From Crotophaga sulcirostris (Eukaryota; Chordata; Aves; Cuculiformes; Crotophagidae), in the NCBI GenBank assembly GCA_013397455.1, contig VYZB01000077.1, forward strand, positions 1,237,014 to 1,301,013: 64,000 nt of DNA. The letters are read 5' to 3'. Under the pieces are notes generated by a model that was not told where the DNA came from, ran no database searches, and worked only from the letters and a program-made list of their open reading frames with translations. Positions 11,472 through 23,640 of this stretch are shown one piece after another. Positions within the stretch are counted from its first letter, which is position 1. Each line of letters begins with the position of its first letter. Position numbers and translations under genes: made by a program.

Positions 11472-14339
11472 AAACTACTTGTCAGTCCTAAGAAACAAGT
11501 TATGGCTTTTAAAGTGGTAATTATTTTTGTTGCAGCCAAGTGGCTAGAAAGTTTTAGAAAGCTACATGCACTTTTAGTGATTGGAAGCAGTGAATGATAG
11601 CATTCACTGGGAGGTGGAGGCTTACGCTAACACTACATAAAATACGTATAGATTTAAAAATATTTGTCTTCAGTGATTCATGTTACAAAATGATGGTTGT
11701 TGCTTTCTCTAAGAAATACTTGGCTTGCTGCGTTTATATTGTTAACGTTTTGATCTGCTAGAGAGTTTTCATCCCACGATTTGAAGTTATTTCTCTTTGC
11801 CTGCATGAATATATGCAATTTTGCTTCTGGGAGAAGTGTGTGCTGCTCCTACCTGTAAAGTCTTATGAACAGTGGCAACATTTGTGTTTCTTAAAAAAAA
11901 AAAAAAGCAGCATTGTTGTTTCTTGTAAATGCCTGTTAATAAAGTCACAATAGTAAAATATTTGCAAACTGTCAGATGCGGTTAACAATGTTTTAAAATA
12001 ATATTTCATGCATGGTCAAATGATTAGGGTATGTTAAGGATTTGTTAGTTTAGTTTGTGATATCATTCTTGGCACTTGGTGAACATCAAAATGCTACATA
12101 TATGTTTTTGTTCTGGATTGTTTTAGCAGAAATGGTGCACACTGAAATTGCCTTATTTTTGCCAGTTGTAAAGTAACTCCAGAATCTACTATTTAGTAAA
12201 TTTTCTTAGATTTATTTCCTGCATTTTTTTCTGATTTGTTTATTTTCTACTTTTGACAGCACTCTGCATCATCTCTCACACTTCCTTTTATATATTCAGT
12301 TTCCCTGATGCTTGTGTTAGTTTTTTACATAGCAACACAGTAGAAAGAACTAAGCCACCTAATAATAAGCCTGTTGTGTTGCGTGTTTTTGTTACACTTC
12401 TTGCCTGGTGTCATTTTTACTCTCTGAAGCAATATGGCTTTGATTATTTTCCAATGTTCATTTGTTCCACAGTCTGTCTCTATGAGTACATTTGGGTATT
12501 TATCCATCGCTGCTACAGCAATGTGTGGAAAGGACCAATTCACTCCTAGAGAAAGGGGTGGCCATGGTTACCGACTGGTGCGAAACAGGGATGGTCCTGT
12601 TTGCAGTTGCAGTCCCAGAGCTTTCAGCACCGCCCAAACTCAGTCCTTGTTCTATTTGGGATTAGGCTTTCCTCTATGTGTGAAAAGCCTTTCCCCATTG
12701 CTGTTGGGATTTTCTGTGGCTTCCACTGCAATACTGCCTTTCTGTATGCCCAGCATAGCCTGGGCTTTGCGTACAGCAGTGGGTTTGGGTCATGTAATCT
12801 TACGCTGGAGCTGTGTGTAATGACAAATGTAACTGTCACTTAACATAACAGGAGTATTAAGGGAAATATTTGTTCATGGTTTGGCACTACCAGCACTCCT
12901 GTTGGGGTTATTCATTCCATTCCTTCTTTTCACCACTTAGTCCAGAAAGCCTGTAAAACACTTCATCTGCTCAGAATTTCCCTTCACGTTATCCAAGCGG
13001 GTGGTAGTCATGGATGCTATCAGGATTATCAAAATCTAAACCAGTACATGTTGAATAGACTTGCTGTGTCAACAAGCACTTCTGTAATAGCGAGAGCCCA
13101 AAGGTATCCAGCACAGGGCTGTGGGGTGTGACTTTCCTGATTGCTGTGCTATTGGATAGGTTTAAAATTGGAATATTGAACTGGTGAATCAAATGCTGCA
13201 ATTAGGCCTCTCTTTAATTCATTCGTAATAGGACAGGCTGCTGCAATTGCAACAGTCAGTTTACCAAAATGGAGATCTTTTAAAAGCAGTAGTCAGAAGG
13301 CAAAATAAAAAAAATAAAATAAAGAAGGTGGTGTGAACACTGGTTTTGTGTATTCTGCTCTATGCATGTGCATACAAGAAAAAAAGAGAGTGAGAAATAG
13401 ATTAGCACTCTGCAATTACAACATGGAAATCAAAGGATATTTGGGATTTAAGATGCCACACACATGTAGCCACTCCTAAAACCTGGTGGTAGTCCATAGG
13501 AAAAGAGGAAAAGTTTTCTACAAGCACCAGTTGAGAAGTACATTAATATTGAAACTGGCCAATACAAATTATGCTGTGGAAGTACACGTGAGTAAGGGAG
13601 GAGCTTTATTCAGCAACTGAGAATTGAAGGGGTACAGTGTTTTAGGAAAATGGAGCTAGATGGACAGCAGAGGAAGTACCAGGAAAAGGAGAATGGAAAA
13701 TGGGAAAAGTTTATCAGACAATGCTATGTGACAGAAGAAGAGTACGTACTTTGCCATATTTTTTTTAGTCAAGAGTTCTCTCTTGAGAAAGAGCATGATG
13801 TTTGATGTGGGAATTCAGCCTGTCAGCGTTAACATGCACAACAGGATACCATAGTAAGCCCTGTAGGCTAATTTCTGGTCTTCATTACAGTCATACAGAT
13901 AAGAGGGGATTTTAGCATCCAAGCAATATTTTCATCATCTGGATAAACGGTCATAATGATACTGTCATGTGTTCGTTTCATGTTCTGTAGGAACAGACTA
14001 GCAAACTGGTACTTGCAAACCTGAACGCAACATCTGCTCCAGCCATTCTTTTACTAGGTGCCTGAGAAAAAAGCATAACACAAATCTGAGGCTGGCTAGA
14101 CAGAGGATATCAGTGTATTATCCTGCCTGAAAAAGTCATCAATATTCAGTTTCTTTCCAAGTCCAAAAAAAAGACCTTTGAAGCTTGTTTGCTAATGATA
14201 TATGCACCAAAAAAAGATGTTCCACTTGTATTTTATCAAGGTAAAACAAGGGTTCTTAAATCTTTATAAAAGGTGGGTTTAATTTGTATCTCTATTAATA
14301 AACTGGTTGTTAATTTCAGCCCATTTTGTCAGGGAAACA
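11472..14339. other. Non-coding, probable intron start
   Basis: Follows the candidate donor. Mostly AT-rich with an A-run at about 11,893-11,906 and (AAAAT)-type low complexity at about 13,303-13,323. A purine-rich stretch lies around 13,620-13,740. Overlapping short frames at 12,253-12,843 on both strands have no recognisable domains. No transposon is identified. Confidence 0.45.
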
Positions 14340-15226
14340 GATCTCAGTGATGAACTGGGATGTGCTATTGACTGTCTTAAGGGACAGAAGGCCTTGCAGC
14401 AGGATCTAGATAGACTGGAGTATTGAGCAGTGACTAATGGGATGAAATTTAACAAGTCCAAATGCCAGATCCTGCACCTAGGATGGAGTAACTCCAGGCA
14501 TATGTACTGGGACAGGAATGGCTGGAGAGCAGCCTTGCAGAAAGGGATCTGGGGGTGCTGGACAACAGGCTCAGTGTGAGTCAGCAGTGCTCTGGCAGCC
14601 AAGAGGCCAAACTGCATCCTGGGGTTCATCAAACACAGCATAACCAGCTGGTCAAAAGAGGTGATTATCCTGCTGTGCTCAGCATTGGGGTGACCTCACC
14701 TTAAATACTGTGTACAGTTATGGGTCCTACAATTTAAAAAGGATCTGAAGGTCCTTGAATGCGTTCACAGGAGGGTAAGAAAGCTGGTGAAAGGGCTGGA
14801 GAGAATGTCCTGTGAGGAGCAGCTGAGGACTTTGGGCTTGTCTAGTTTGGAGAAAAGAAGGCTGAGGGACAACCACATTACTCTCTACATCTTCTTGAGG
14901 AGGAGAGGTGGAGGTGATGATCTCTTCTCCCTGATATCAAGCGGTAGGATGCATGGGAATGGCTTAAAGCTGTGTTAGGGGAAGTGTAGGCTGGACATTA
15001 GGAGACATTTCTTTACCGAGAGGGTGGTCAAACACTGGAACAGGCTCCCTAGAGACATGATCAGTGCCTCAAGCCTGTCAGTGTTTAAGAGGCGTTTGGA
15101 CAATGCCCTTAACATGCTTTAACTTTTGATCAACCCTGAAGTGGTCGGGCAGTTGAACTAGATGATCATAGTAGGTCCTTTCAAACTGAAATTGTTCTGT
15201 TGTCTCTTCTCTTCTCTTTTCTTCTC
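14340..15226 (+). mobile_element. CR1 LINE, 3' ORF2 region, sense
   Basis: Sense-strand CR1 covering the end of the reverse-transcriptase ORF and the 3' UTR. Translated pieces match the family: a frame at 14,787 reads KGLERMSCEEQLRTLGLSSL then EKRRLRD, the hallmark CR1 C-terminal segment. Upstream are AATGCCAGATCCTGCACCTA and GAAAGGGATCTGGGGGTGCT (the leucine/His-leucine-Gly and Lys-Asp-Leu-Gly-Val motifs). Downstream are ACACTGGAACAGGCTCCCTA and GTTGAACTAGATGATCAT. It ends in a degraded TTCTC-type tail (about 15,200-15,226). Frameshifts and stops break the ORF throughout. It is 5'-truncated, as is usual for CR1. Confidence 0.9.
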
Positions 15227-18200
15227 AAGTTCCTATGACTGGGCTGCCTCAATGACTAGGTTGTTTCAGCTCAAAGACTGTCAAAATGCCATGCTGCTAA
15301 CCTCCCTGATCTGTCTGTGGATGTGCCTCTTCAGTTGATCTACTTTGGAGCAAACACTGACAAAGTACTATTATTTTGCTTGCTCTGCAAACCTGATACA
15401 TAGCCAACATGTTTACATTTTGAAATGTCACGCATAGGGCTGCATCTCAAGCCAGGTATGGTGTACTCATGCTCCAGTCTCTGTTTGAGTTTGTAAGTTC
15501 CGTTCTTCACCATCCCAAGGGGTGCTTTTTTGCCTTGCCAATCATTTACAGTGAGTCTCATTGCTCACACATACCTGAGAAGAACAAACCCACATCTTGT
15601 TTTAATATTTTTGCTATGAAAATACCAGTTTGGATGTTAGAGAAATTCTGATTGTAAAGAAACTGAGAATGGGTAACAGTACACCTGTACCAAACTGATT
15701 TTAAAAAATTGATGTAAAATTACTGTGGCTTACATTTGTGGTTGGCTAAATCTCTGCCAGTCCCAAACTTGGCATTGGCATGAATGTGTTGCCCTAGAGA
15801 CATGACAAACACTGATAGTCGGAAGATTCTGGCTTGATGTGCCTGAGGTAAGCTTATACCTTTGTTAGAGGTACCCTGATGACTACTTTTAAAAAAACTT
15901 CATCAGAGTACTGTAGAGGTAAGCAGGCATTTTATTTCATTTTATTTGACTATTAATTTTTTAAAAATGCATTTTTTAAAAGTTAGTTTGCGAGATTCAG
16001 CACAAGGAATTTTTCACAAGTAAATATTAGCATATTTTCAACAATTACTGTAACCTCTGGGAGTGCTTTGGAGGGTGTTTCTTCCCCATCAGTGTCTCTT
16101 TGATTGCAATGTTAGGTTATTATATAGCATAAAATACTTTTCATTCCTACCCCGTCCAGGCTCATAGTTGAAAATTCTCACTGCAAAATTGTACTCCAAG
16201 AAGTATTTTCAGCATTGAGTATTTTTGAGGATGGACTTTGCCCATCTGGAAAAAAGAACAAAGACTGAGGCCCTCAGCAGTCAAGTTAGATCCAAACAAT
16301 GTGTACCCAATGAGCCATGCAAAGAGGTACTCCTAGTCTGCTTCAGCAGTTAATCTTCTCCAATTCCCCTCGCAGCCCCCAGACCTCAGCTTTCAGTCGG
16401 TGCTCTGGGCAGCCTGGCTGCATACTTCCAACTTCTTACTCCTCCGATGCTGCTCTCTGGCTTACCCCATGCCATGCACTGGAGAGTGGCACTTGCACTG
16501 AAAATTCAATTTATTCCTCCACTAATGGAGAGATACAGAGAAAGAAGCTGGTTTCAGCAAGAAAAGGGGAGGGGGGAGACCCAAACCAAAAACATCCAGC
16601 ACCTGGCTGCAGCAAAATAATGAATTTTGCAGCAAACATGCGAGATTCTGTGGAATCTTGGAAAAACGCCAGACTCCATGACCACAGAAATGCTGAGTCC
16701 AGGGGGCCCAGAGAGAGATGACTGGGGCAGTTCACCTCTCTCTGTCTTTGTTTCAAGCTCTTTGCCGTCTTACTGAGGCATCAGATTACACTCTCTTCAC
16801 ATTTTCAAGGTTATCTTTGCTACCAGAAGGGCTAGAAAGTTCATGTTGTTTTGAGGTTAGCTGAGATTTGGTGGCATGTCTTTCCAGCCCGGGAGTGGTT
16901 TCAGAGGCCACTACAGCACTGGCGGCATGGCCATGCCTGTGGGCATTGCTGGTGACAGCCAGACATGACCTCTGGGTTGGAATAATGTCATTGACAGGAT
17001 GTTTGTCCTGCCATCACTTTACCTATTGTTACATGAGAGTACAAAGTCTACTAGGAAAATAGGTGAAAATGCAAGTATTTTACCTTCAATTGAAAACTCA
17101 TAATTTTGTCACCTGTGAAAGTCATGTACATTGGTACTACCTCGGTTTCTCTCAAAGGCTTGCACAGCACTATACTCTCTTCTGTGTTCCCTTGTTAATC
17201 TAAAGAAATGTCTAAAATGCTTCCTTTTTGGAAAGCTTTGCAAGGCAATAACCAACAAGCACCGTACAATCGCAGTCTGTAACTGAGCCTATAAAATGTA
17301 ATTGCCCACACCCTTCTGCCACCCCTTCCCCTCTCTATCTGCGATTGGTAGGATATTGGAAACATAAGCCACAAAACCCACTTATAGCACTTGGTAAGTG
17401 TCAAAAATAATGAACATCCGGAACTAGCTGATGTATTTAAATTCCCCAAATTGAAATGAGCTGCTGCTAGGCAGTCTATGGTAACTGCTCAATCGGTACC
17501 TATTAGTAGAATTTTTTTCTTTAACAATATTTTAATGAAAATACTCTTGAAAATTGTAAGTTGATTGTGGACAGTTTGAAGGCGTACCTAATACACTACA
17601 AACTATTCATTCAGCTGGGTTTGCAATAACACCATGGAGGAAATATTGTTACTTAAAATGTACTTTTCCTAATCAGTGGCAGGAACCCTGCAGTGCCATA
17701 GGCAAAGAAGCTTGTAGCACTGACAGAAGTACTTCATCCCACAGCTCATGGCATTGTGCGTATTCTTAGGTCTTTGCAGAACCAGAGCCTAAATGGAGCA
17801 TTCATCATAGCTCATATTTTTAATGAGCGTTTGTAATTTTCTGCCAATGATACCAGAAAATAATCTCGCCTCTAGTGTAACTCCTAGTACATTTTTAGCA
17901 CACACACATCAGCACTGACGTTTTATGGTCCTGGCTTTCGGAGCAGGACAGAGACCTTGCAGGGATTTGGTTGGGGTCTGTCGGCAGATACCACAACTGA
18001 TCTTAGCTGCAAACCTTCTTTTCCTCAGAGGTGGGTCTTTGTCTTTTTTATGGTGTGAGGCATTTTTAGATTGCCTTGTAAAAAAATGGGTATATATGAG
18101 TATAAAAAAATACACAATTCATCTGACTCTTTTCAGCCACTATATGTATGCACTGTATACATACTGTTCTGCATGGTGTCTTGAAAGTCTTGATGAAGTT

Positions 18201-20929
18201 GTAGCTTAACCCTAAACAGTAAAAAGCAAACTGCCAGTGAAGTTTATTTACTTTTTTACTAGGTTTTCTGGACCATTGTTCCGCTCGAGGAGCCATGTTT
18301 GTTAGTTTTGGCTCTCTGGCTGTTCTTCCTTAAGAATAAACTCTCCTTAGGCAGTTGTACAACTATGCACTAAAAGAGTGCATAGCAGTTTATTCACAGC
18401 CCAGGCTCCAGCAGAATTCAACTGTGTGACTTCCTGGCTTAAGCAGGGGTGCATCTGTAATGTAAATACCTACTTGATTTTGTGGAAAACCAGGAGGTTT
18501 TTTGTTTGTTCTTGTAAAAGATTCCTGCTGGAAGCTTAACTTTAAAGTTGGCATCCAGCCTTCTCTGCTGTGACTCGGATACTGATCTGATTTTGTGCTT
18601 TTGTGGACATTTTTATATTTCAAAATTTTTAATTCAACATTAGCTTTGCTTACAAGCTACAGAGCAGAATAAAATCGCATTACAAACATTGTAGTATTAG
18701 ATTTTATCACCATTTATTTCTTCTCGTCTGCCCAGGGATTTCTACATGTTCAGTAGAACTAATTTGCAGTCAGACACTGAGGTCTTCTAGAAGGCCAGCA
18801 GGCTCCACAAACTAATTTATCCAAATAACCAATCCCTCATAGGCCAACCATAGAAGGACACCAAAATGGCCTAAGCAGGCAAAGCCCCCTTTTGAAGTCT
18901 GGAATGTTTTGACTGACTTGAAACAGGCGGCAGGAATGAAGGGATAATTTTCAGTGACCCAGGGGACTTTTTTGCCATTTTCAAATATTAGGTAAAACAA
19001 AGAGAAATTGCTTGTTCTAATTTAGAAAGACTTAGCAATCCGGAAGGTAACCAGACTCAGAATTGAGTACTTAGGTATACAGCTGAAGTTTACTCAATAC
19101 ATCGAGAGTTTGCGTCTGGGTATGTAGTATTTATACACATATACACACATATACACAATATACACACTCCTTCACTTACACATGCGCATGCCAAAATTGT
19201 TTTTTGAAATTCACTTTTAAAAGAAAACTTTAGTACAGATATGCATATACTGGTTTTATTGAAACAATGATTTTTTAATTAGAAAGATGTTTTCCTGTTG
19301 CTGCTTGAAAGACTGGGATACTCACTCAGATGCAAAGGCTTCCATGCCATACCTGTCTTCTCACTCTCCCTGTCCTGGTGCCGTTTGAGTAAATGCAGAA
19401 ATTCATATAATTTTTAAGTGAGTTTTCTAGTCTAAAGTAGTCTTGTAGACACAGAAGGGAAGTATTTTGATGCATGCATAAAATCACAATTTTCTATGAG
19501 CATTTCTAGGTGGAGAGAGAGAATGTGAATGTTTAGGAACAAAACTTTTAGTACATTCAGGTACTTCGTGTTCAGCTTCTTGAAAGTGTATCTTTAAGAC
19601 AGTGTGAAGCAACCTCACACATTTCAGCAACTTCTTTAGAGACAAACTCTTGTAAATTTTGTCTCAAATTTACCACACAGATTTACATGATAGAACCAAC
19701 CCTGTATATAGCAAGAGTAATGACACAGACCCACTCCAGCTCTCAGCTTCGTCCCCACAACATTGACTCACATATAAGATGGAGCTTACCAGCAGAAAGT
19801 GTGTTAGTGTGTTGTCTGTAAGGAGGAATCTCTGAGCCTGTAGTGAAGCTTCTCTGCCCATACTTAATAGAAGTATGTTTCCTTAAAGCAATATTTTGAC
19901 AAGGATATTGGTCGCCAACTCGCCCTTTTCCTTCTCACATCTTCAGTGGTTCTTGGTAACTGTACAGATATATACAGATATAACACTCACAGTTGAAGGA
20001 GAGAGTAAATGTCATCTCCTGCACACTAACAGTGAGATTACCGACTTTACCTGATAAGTTTATAGATAGCAATTTTAAGCTGGCAGTTTAAAATTGGCAC
20101 TTAAAGCTCTATGGTACTTAGTTGGGCTATAGCTGTTTCTCATGTCACTCCTACGTACACAGCAAACCTCTAGTTTTGGTTTGTTATTTTACGTGGGATA
20201 TTGAAATGTAAGTTCCTCGTGATTTCAGATTTCTCTGAAATGTTTGTGCTTGGTATCGTCCTATGGTAACAGACAACCATGACAGAATGACAGAGAAATC
20301 CTGTTTAAGTGCAGTTTTCAGTCTTATGTATACTGACCTCAGATTAGTGGATTTCAGAAACATGATGTTTAAATTAATGTTATTTTGGTGTGAGTGTATA
20401 TATGTGTGTCTGTGTGCATGGAATGTATTAGATTAAATTAAGTTATGTTCCAGCTTTTACTTGAGGACTATAATTTTGTTAGTAGTTAATAATGTTAATG
20501 CCACAATTTTCCCATATTATGTTTACATATATGACTACAGTAAAATCAAATTATATTTGGTGGGGGTAAGATTAGTCAGTCAAGGACCTGTTTACAAGAG
20601 GAGAAATTAAAATTCAGATTTTGTAGGAAAGAGATGCTTCTCTGTTTCTGCCTGCCTTGCTTTAGCTGTGTTGTTCAGACTGTCCTGGAAGTTGTACACT
20701 CACTGGTCTGTCAGTCTGTGCACACAGCACAGCAGCAGAGTCTGGCAGCGAGTGGGGAGGCTTTGTAAGGATTTCTCATCAATCACATAGAATTTGTCAT
20801 TCTGACATTTTTGACATTCAAAGCCTTATATTTTGCCACCAGCAGTCACATAGGGTGAACTTTCCATTGTACCAAGAATGCACCTATACAACCGTGCAGT
20901 GCAGCAGATGGAGAAGATTTCTCTCCAAC
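15227..20929. other. Non-coding, no gene seen
   Basis: Long unannotated stretch. A 134-codon plus-strand frame at 16,317-16,721 lies in a GC-richer patch with a G-rich tract (AAAAGGGGAGGGGGGAGACC) and shows no domain, so I treat it as chance. Other short frames are unremarkable. The rest is AT-rich single-copy-looking DNA. Confidence 0.45.
19132..19168. repeat. (CA/TA)-rich microsatellite
   Basis: Imperfect array of ATACACAC/ATACACAT units followed by further CA-rich sequence. Alternating purine-pyrimidine, likely length-polymorphic. Confidence 0.7.
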
Positions 20930-21065
20930 TCCTGTGGTGATCAGCTCATACCCCGAAGCACAGGATTTGATTATCCTGATTGTAATTTACAGAGCTATAA
21001 ATGTTGTTAATGGTCATGAGTCAATGAATGAAATTACTTGAAGATAAAAAAATGCTTATTTTTTT
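20930..21065. promoter_or_regulatory. Possible conserved non-coding element
   Basis: Contains GGATTTGATTATCCTGATTG, TGTAATTTACAGAGC and GTCATGAGTCAATGAATGAA (bZIP/AP-1-like TGAGTCA next to homeodomain-like ATGAAATTAC). Dense paired motifs suggest an enhancer-like element. Only comparative data could support it. Confidence 0.25.
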
Positions 21066-22570
21066 TCTCAATCTGTTTTAAAAGGGGTAAGTAGGAGAGT
21101 AAGTCATTTCAGGCACACTTTCACACTGTCCTTATGCAGCAGAATAATTTTAAAATAAAATATGAAAGTTACATTTGGGGAAAATGAAAGAGGATTAAAA
21201 AAGAGAGCTTCAAAGTAAGCACTGTTTGGGTGCTTGCAGATTCAGGCATTTGCTCTTGCTGAATGTGTGTTTAATACTGTGGATATTTTTAGGAAAGCAA
21301 GCATGATCTATTTTTTATTTTATTTTTATTCTTAATAATTGGACATATTTTTCATGTTTGACCACCCTTTTAGGCCTGTAAATAATTTAAAAGATCTAAA
21401 AGTATCTCTATATTCAGAATCAACTAGTTAAAGCTTATATGCCTGACTTTCACCTTCAGTTATTTGTACATGAAAAAAGAATCTAAATTTAGGGATGACC
21501 CATTTCACTTCTATTTTGCTACTCTAGTTTGAAGCATTAGGTTTTTTGGGAACAAGGTATATTTAGTGGTAGGCTGATAGGTACATCAGATTTCTGTCAT
21601 TTGCAGCAATAGTTTGGACAGAGAGAAGATGCAAGGTCTCTGTTTTATTTTTCTCTGGTTTTAGTAAGGCATTGTAAAAGCAAAGTGGCACATCAAGCTG
21701 GCTTATGTAGTGCAGACACTGCATAAATCTTCTGCTCAGTCCCTGGAAGGGCTGTATACTGCCATTATGCTTTCTATAAACAGAAGACAAGCATACTGCC
21801 AAATCCTTGCAGCACTGGACACCAGCTCTTTCTGTTCTTAGCTTGTCTTGTTTATTGTTGCTCAAAGGCTGTCCTTTATTTGCCAGGATTGCATCCGCTT
21901 TTAGTTGTCAGGAGAAAAGAAGATCTTGCACTTCTTGGTAGCTGGACTTTCCATTTTCTTAATTTCTTCTGAATCTGCAGTTTTAAATTAAATAGTTGCC
22001 TCTGATGAATGTAATCAATTTTACAGTATTTTGGTCTGACTACAGAGAGTTAAAGATAATAGCTACTCAGAAGCTGACAGTTGAGGCTGGACGGGAGAGC
22101 AGGAGCCTTATATGACTGCTTGAAGAGCACTCAGATTTGGACTGACAGAGAAGAGCAAGAGGTATGTAAGTGCCACTTTGTTGGATTAGACAACTTGGCT
22201 TGCTGTTCTGCATCTAACAGGGACCAGTAGCAATCATTTAAAGAGAGAAGGAGAAACAGAGCAAATCCTGCTTTAGGTAGGATGGAACATCCAAACCATT
22301 GTGTTTAATGCTGTTCTTCATGAACTTGCTTTCATTTGCACATGAACCTCTGCTTTGAGCCTCTGTAACAATGACTTCTGTGAGTTAATTCTGCCTTTTC
22401 TAAGAAAGTCTTTTTGTTGTTTTACGCTTGCTGCCTAATAACTGTAGCAAAAACGTCGGGGTGTTAAGGGTTCCTGACGTAAGAAATAATGGATTGTCAA
22501 TCTCTATTCACTTCTTGCAGAATCATTCCTGATTCTGTAGACTTCTGTTGTTTTCACAACACCAAGGTGT
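21066..22570. other. Non-coding, no gene seen
   Basis: AT-rich. A 100-codon minus frame at 21,563-21,865 has no recognisable motif. The last 200 bases before the CR1 fragment may be a more degraded extension of that element, but I cannot align them. Confidence 0.4.
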
Positions 22571-22614
22571 CTCTTCCAAGCTGAAGAAGCTTGAAGCTGA
22601 AGAGCTTGGAAGAG
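22571..22614. repeat. Perfect 12-bp inverted repeat (hairpin)
   Basis: CTCTTCCAAGCT (22,571-22,582) is the exact reverse complement of AGCTTGGAAGAG (22,603-22,614). The 20-base loop itself contains repeated GAAGAAGCTT/GAAGCTGAAG units. The local density of AGCT-GAAG words suggests a template-switch or replication-slippage origin at the edge of an old CR1 copy rather than an RNA gene. Confidence 0.8.
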
Positions 22615-22621
22615 CTTTTTC

Positions 22622-23640
22622 CCAAGACTGGTGTTGGCGCTTTGTGTGAGAGGTTCAAAATGTTAGCACTATGGCTTTATGATGTTTTCTGGTATACTTT
22701 ATGTTTCTTTCCTAATGTTTTTTAACACTATATTCACTCTTTTGTCTGCCATTGGCCACTGAGCTGTTGTTTTGAGAAAATTGCTGGCAGCAATTCAAAG
22801 ATCTCTTTCTTGGGAATAGTATTTAATTCAGCACTTATCTTTGCTCATCCTTAGTTTGAGTTGCCTTTTACTTTGCATTTATCAACACAGAATTTCACTG
22901 GCTGTCATAGTGTGTAGTCACCATGATGGCAGCTCTCTGTAGGCAGCTTCACTTTGAGTGGGCCTGAGTGGTTTAGCAAATTTATAACCTTGCTGCTTGC
23001 CATCTTTTCCAGGGCATTTATGTTTAATAAAGCAGGTAGTTTTGGAATTCCACTAGTAACCGTTGTGAAAACTGCTCACTTATTCTGTTCCATCCTTTAA
23101 ATAGTAATTTATAACAGACCTTTTATTTTACCTTGTGACAAATTGTTTAAGAGCTTTTGAATTGTGAGAGCTTTTCAGAAATCTAAATATACTACATTAA
23201 CCAAATCATCCTTATCCAAATAATCATTAACTCCTTACAGAAACGCTAGTAATCTTGAAGTTATGACTTATCTTTACAAAGCCATGCTTTCTTTTCCCCA
23301 TTACATCATATTCCCATGTGCCTACCAATTCTCTTGTTTATTATAGCAGCTGATTTGATCATGCTTCCATTGTTTTAGAGCTCTTGGGTGAACTCTTGGG
23401 TCTGGGTGTTTTGTGTCTCTTCATTTTGTTAATCTTCCCAAAGCTTTCTCTGCTAATACTTTGGTTTAGTGCTGTCAGGGTCTTCTCTTCTTGCATAGTG
23501 AGTGTCATGCAAATAATTCATTTTGCTTTACTGTCACGGCCTTGTCTTGACTAACCTTACCTTTATTACCACAGGCAAATGTTGGCTTTTCATGTGTTTT
23601 TCATGAAGTTTTTACATCGTTCTGAGCTAATAGAAAATGG
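22622..23640 (-). mobile_element. Ancient CR1-type LINE, about 1 kb of ORF2, antisense
   Basis: Read on the plus strand this is the reverse complement of an old CR1 reverse-transcriptase region. Ordered landmarks are: GGCTTTATGATGTTTTCTGG, TTCCTAATGTTTTTTAACA, AAAGATCTCTTTCTTGGGAA, TTACTTTGCATTTATCAACA, CCAGGGCATTTATG, ACAGACCTTTTATTTTACCT, ATCATCCTTATCCAAATAAT, TTTACAAAGCCATGCTTTCT, then ATTCATTTTGCTTTACTGTC and CGGCCTTGTCTTGACTAACC. The order is collinear with the family over about 1 kb, with heavy divergence and small indels. No intact frame remains. This belongs to the pre-avian CR1 layer, much older than the tailed copies elsewhere in the window. Confidence 0.8.

Noticed and set aside
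14279..14641. 120-codon minus frame
   Set aside because: It is the antisense shadow of the sense CR1 ORF2 fragment.
16317..16721. 134-codon plus frame
   Set aside because: No recognisable domain and no plausible exon borders; lies in a GC-richer patch where stops are rarer.
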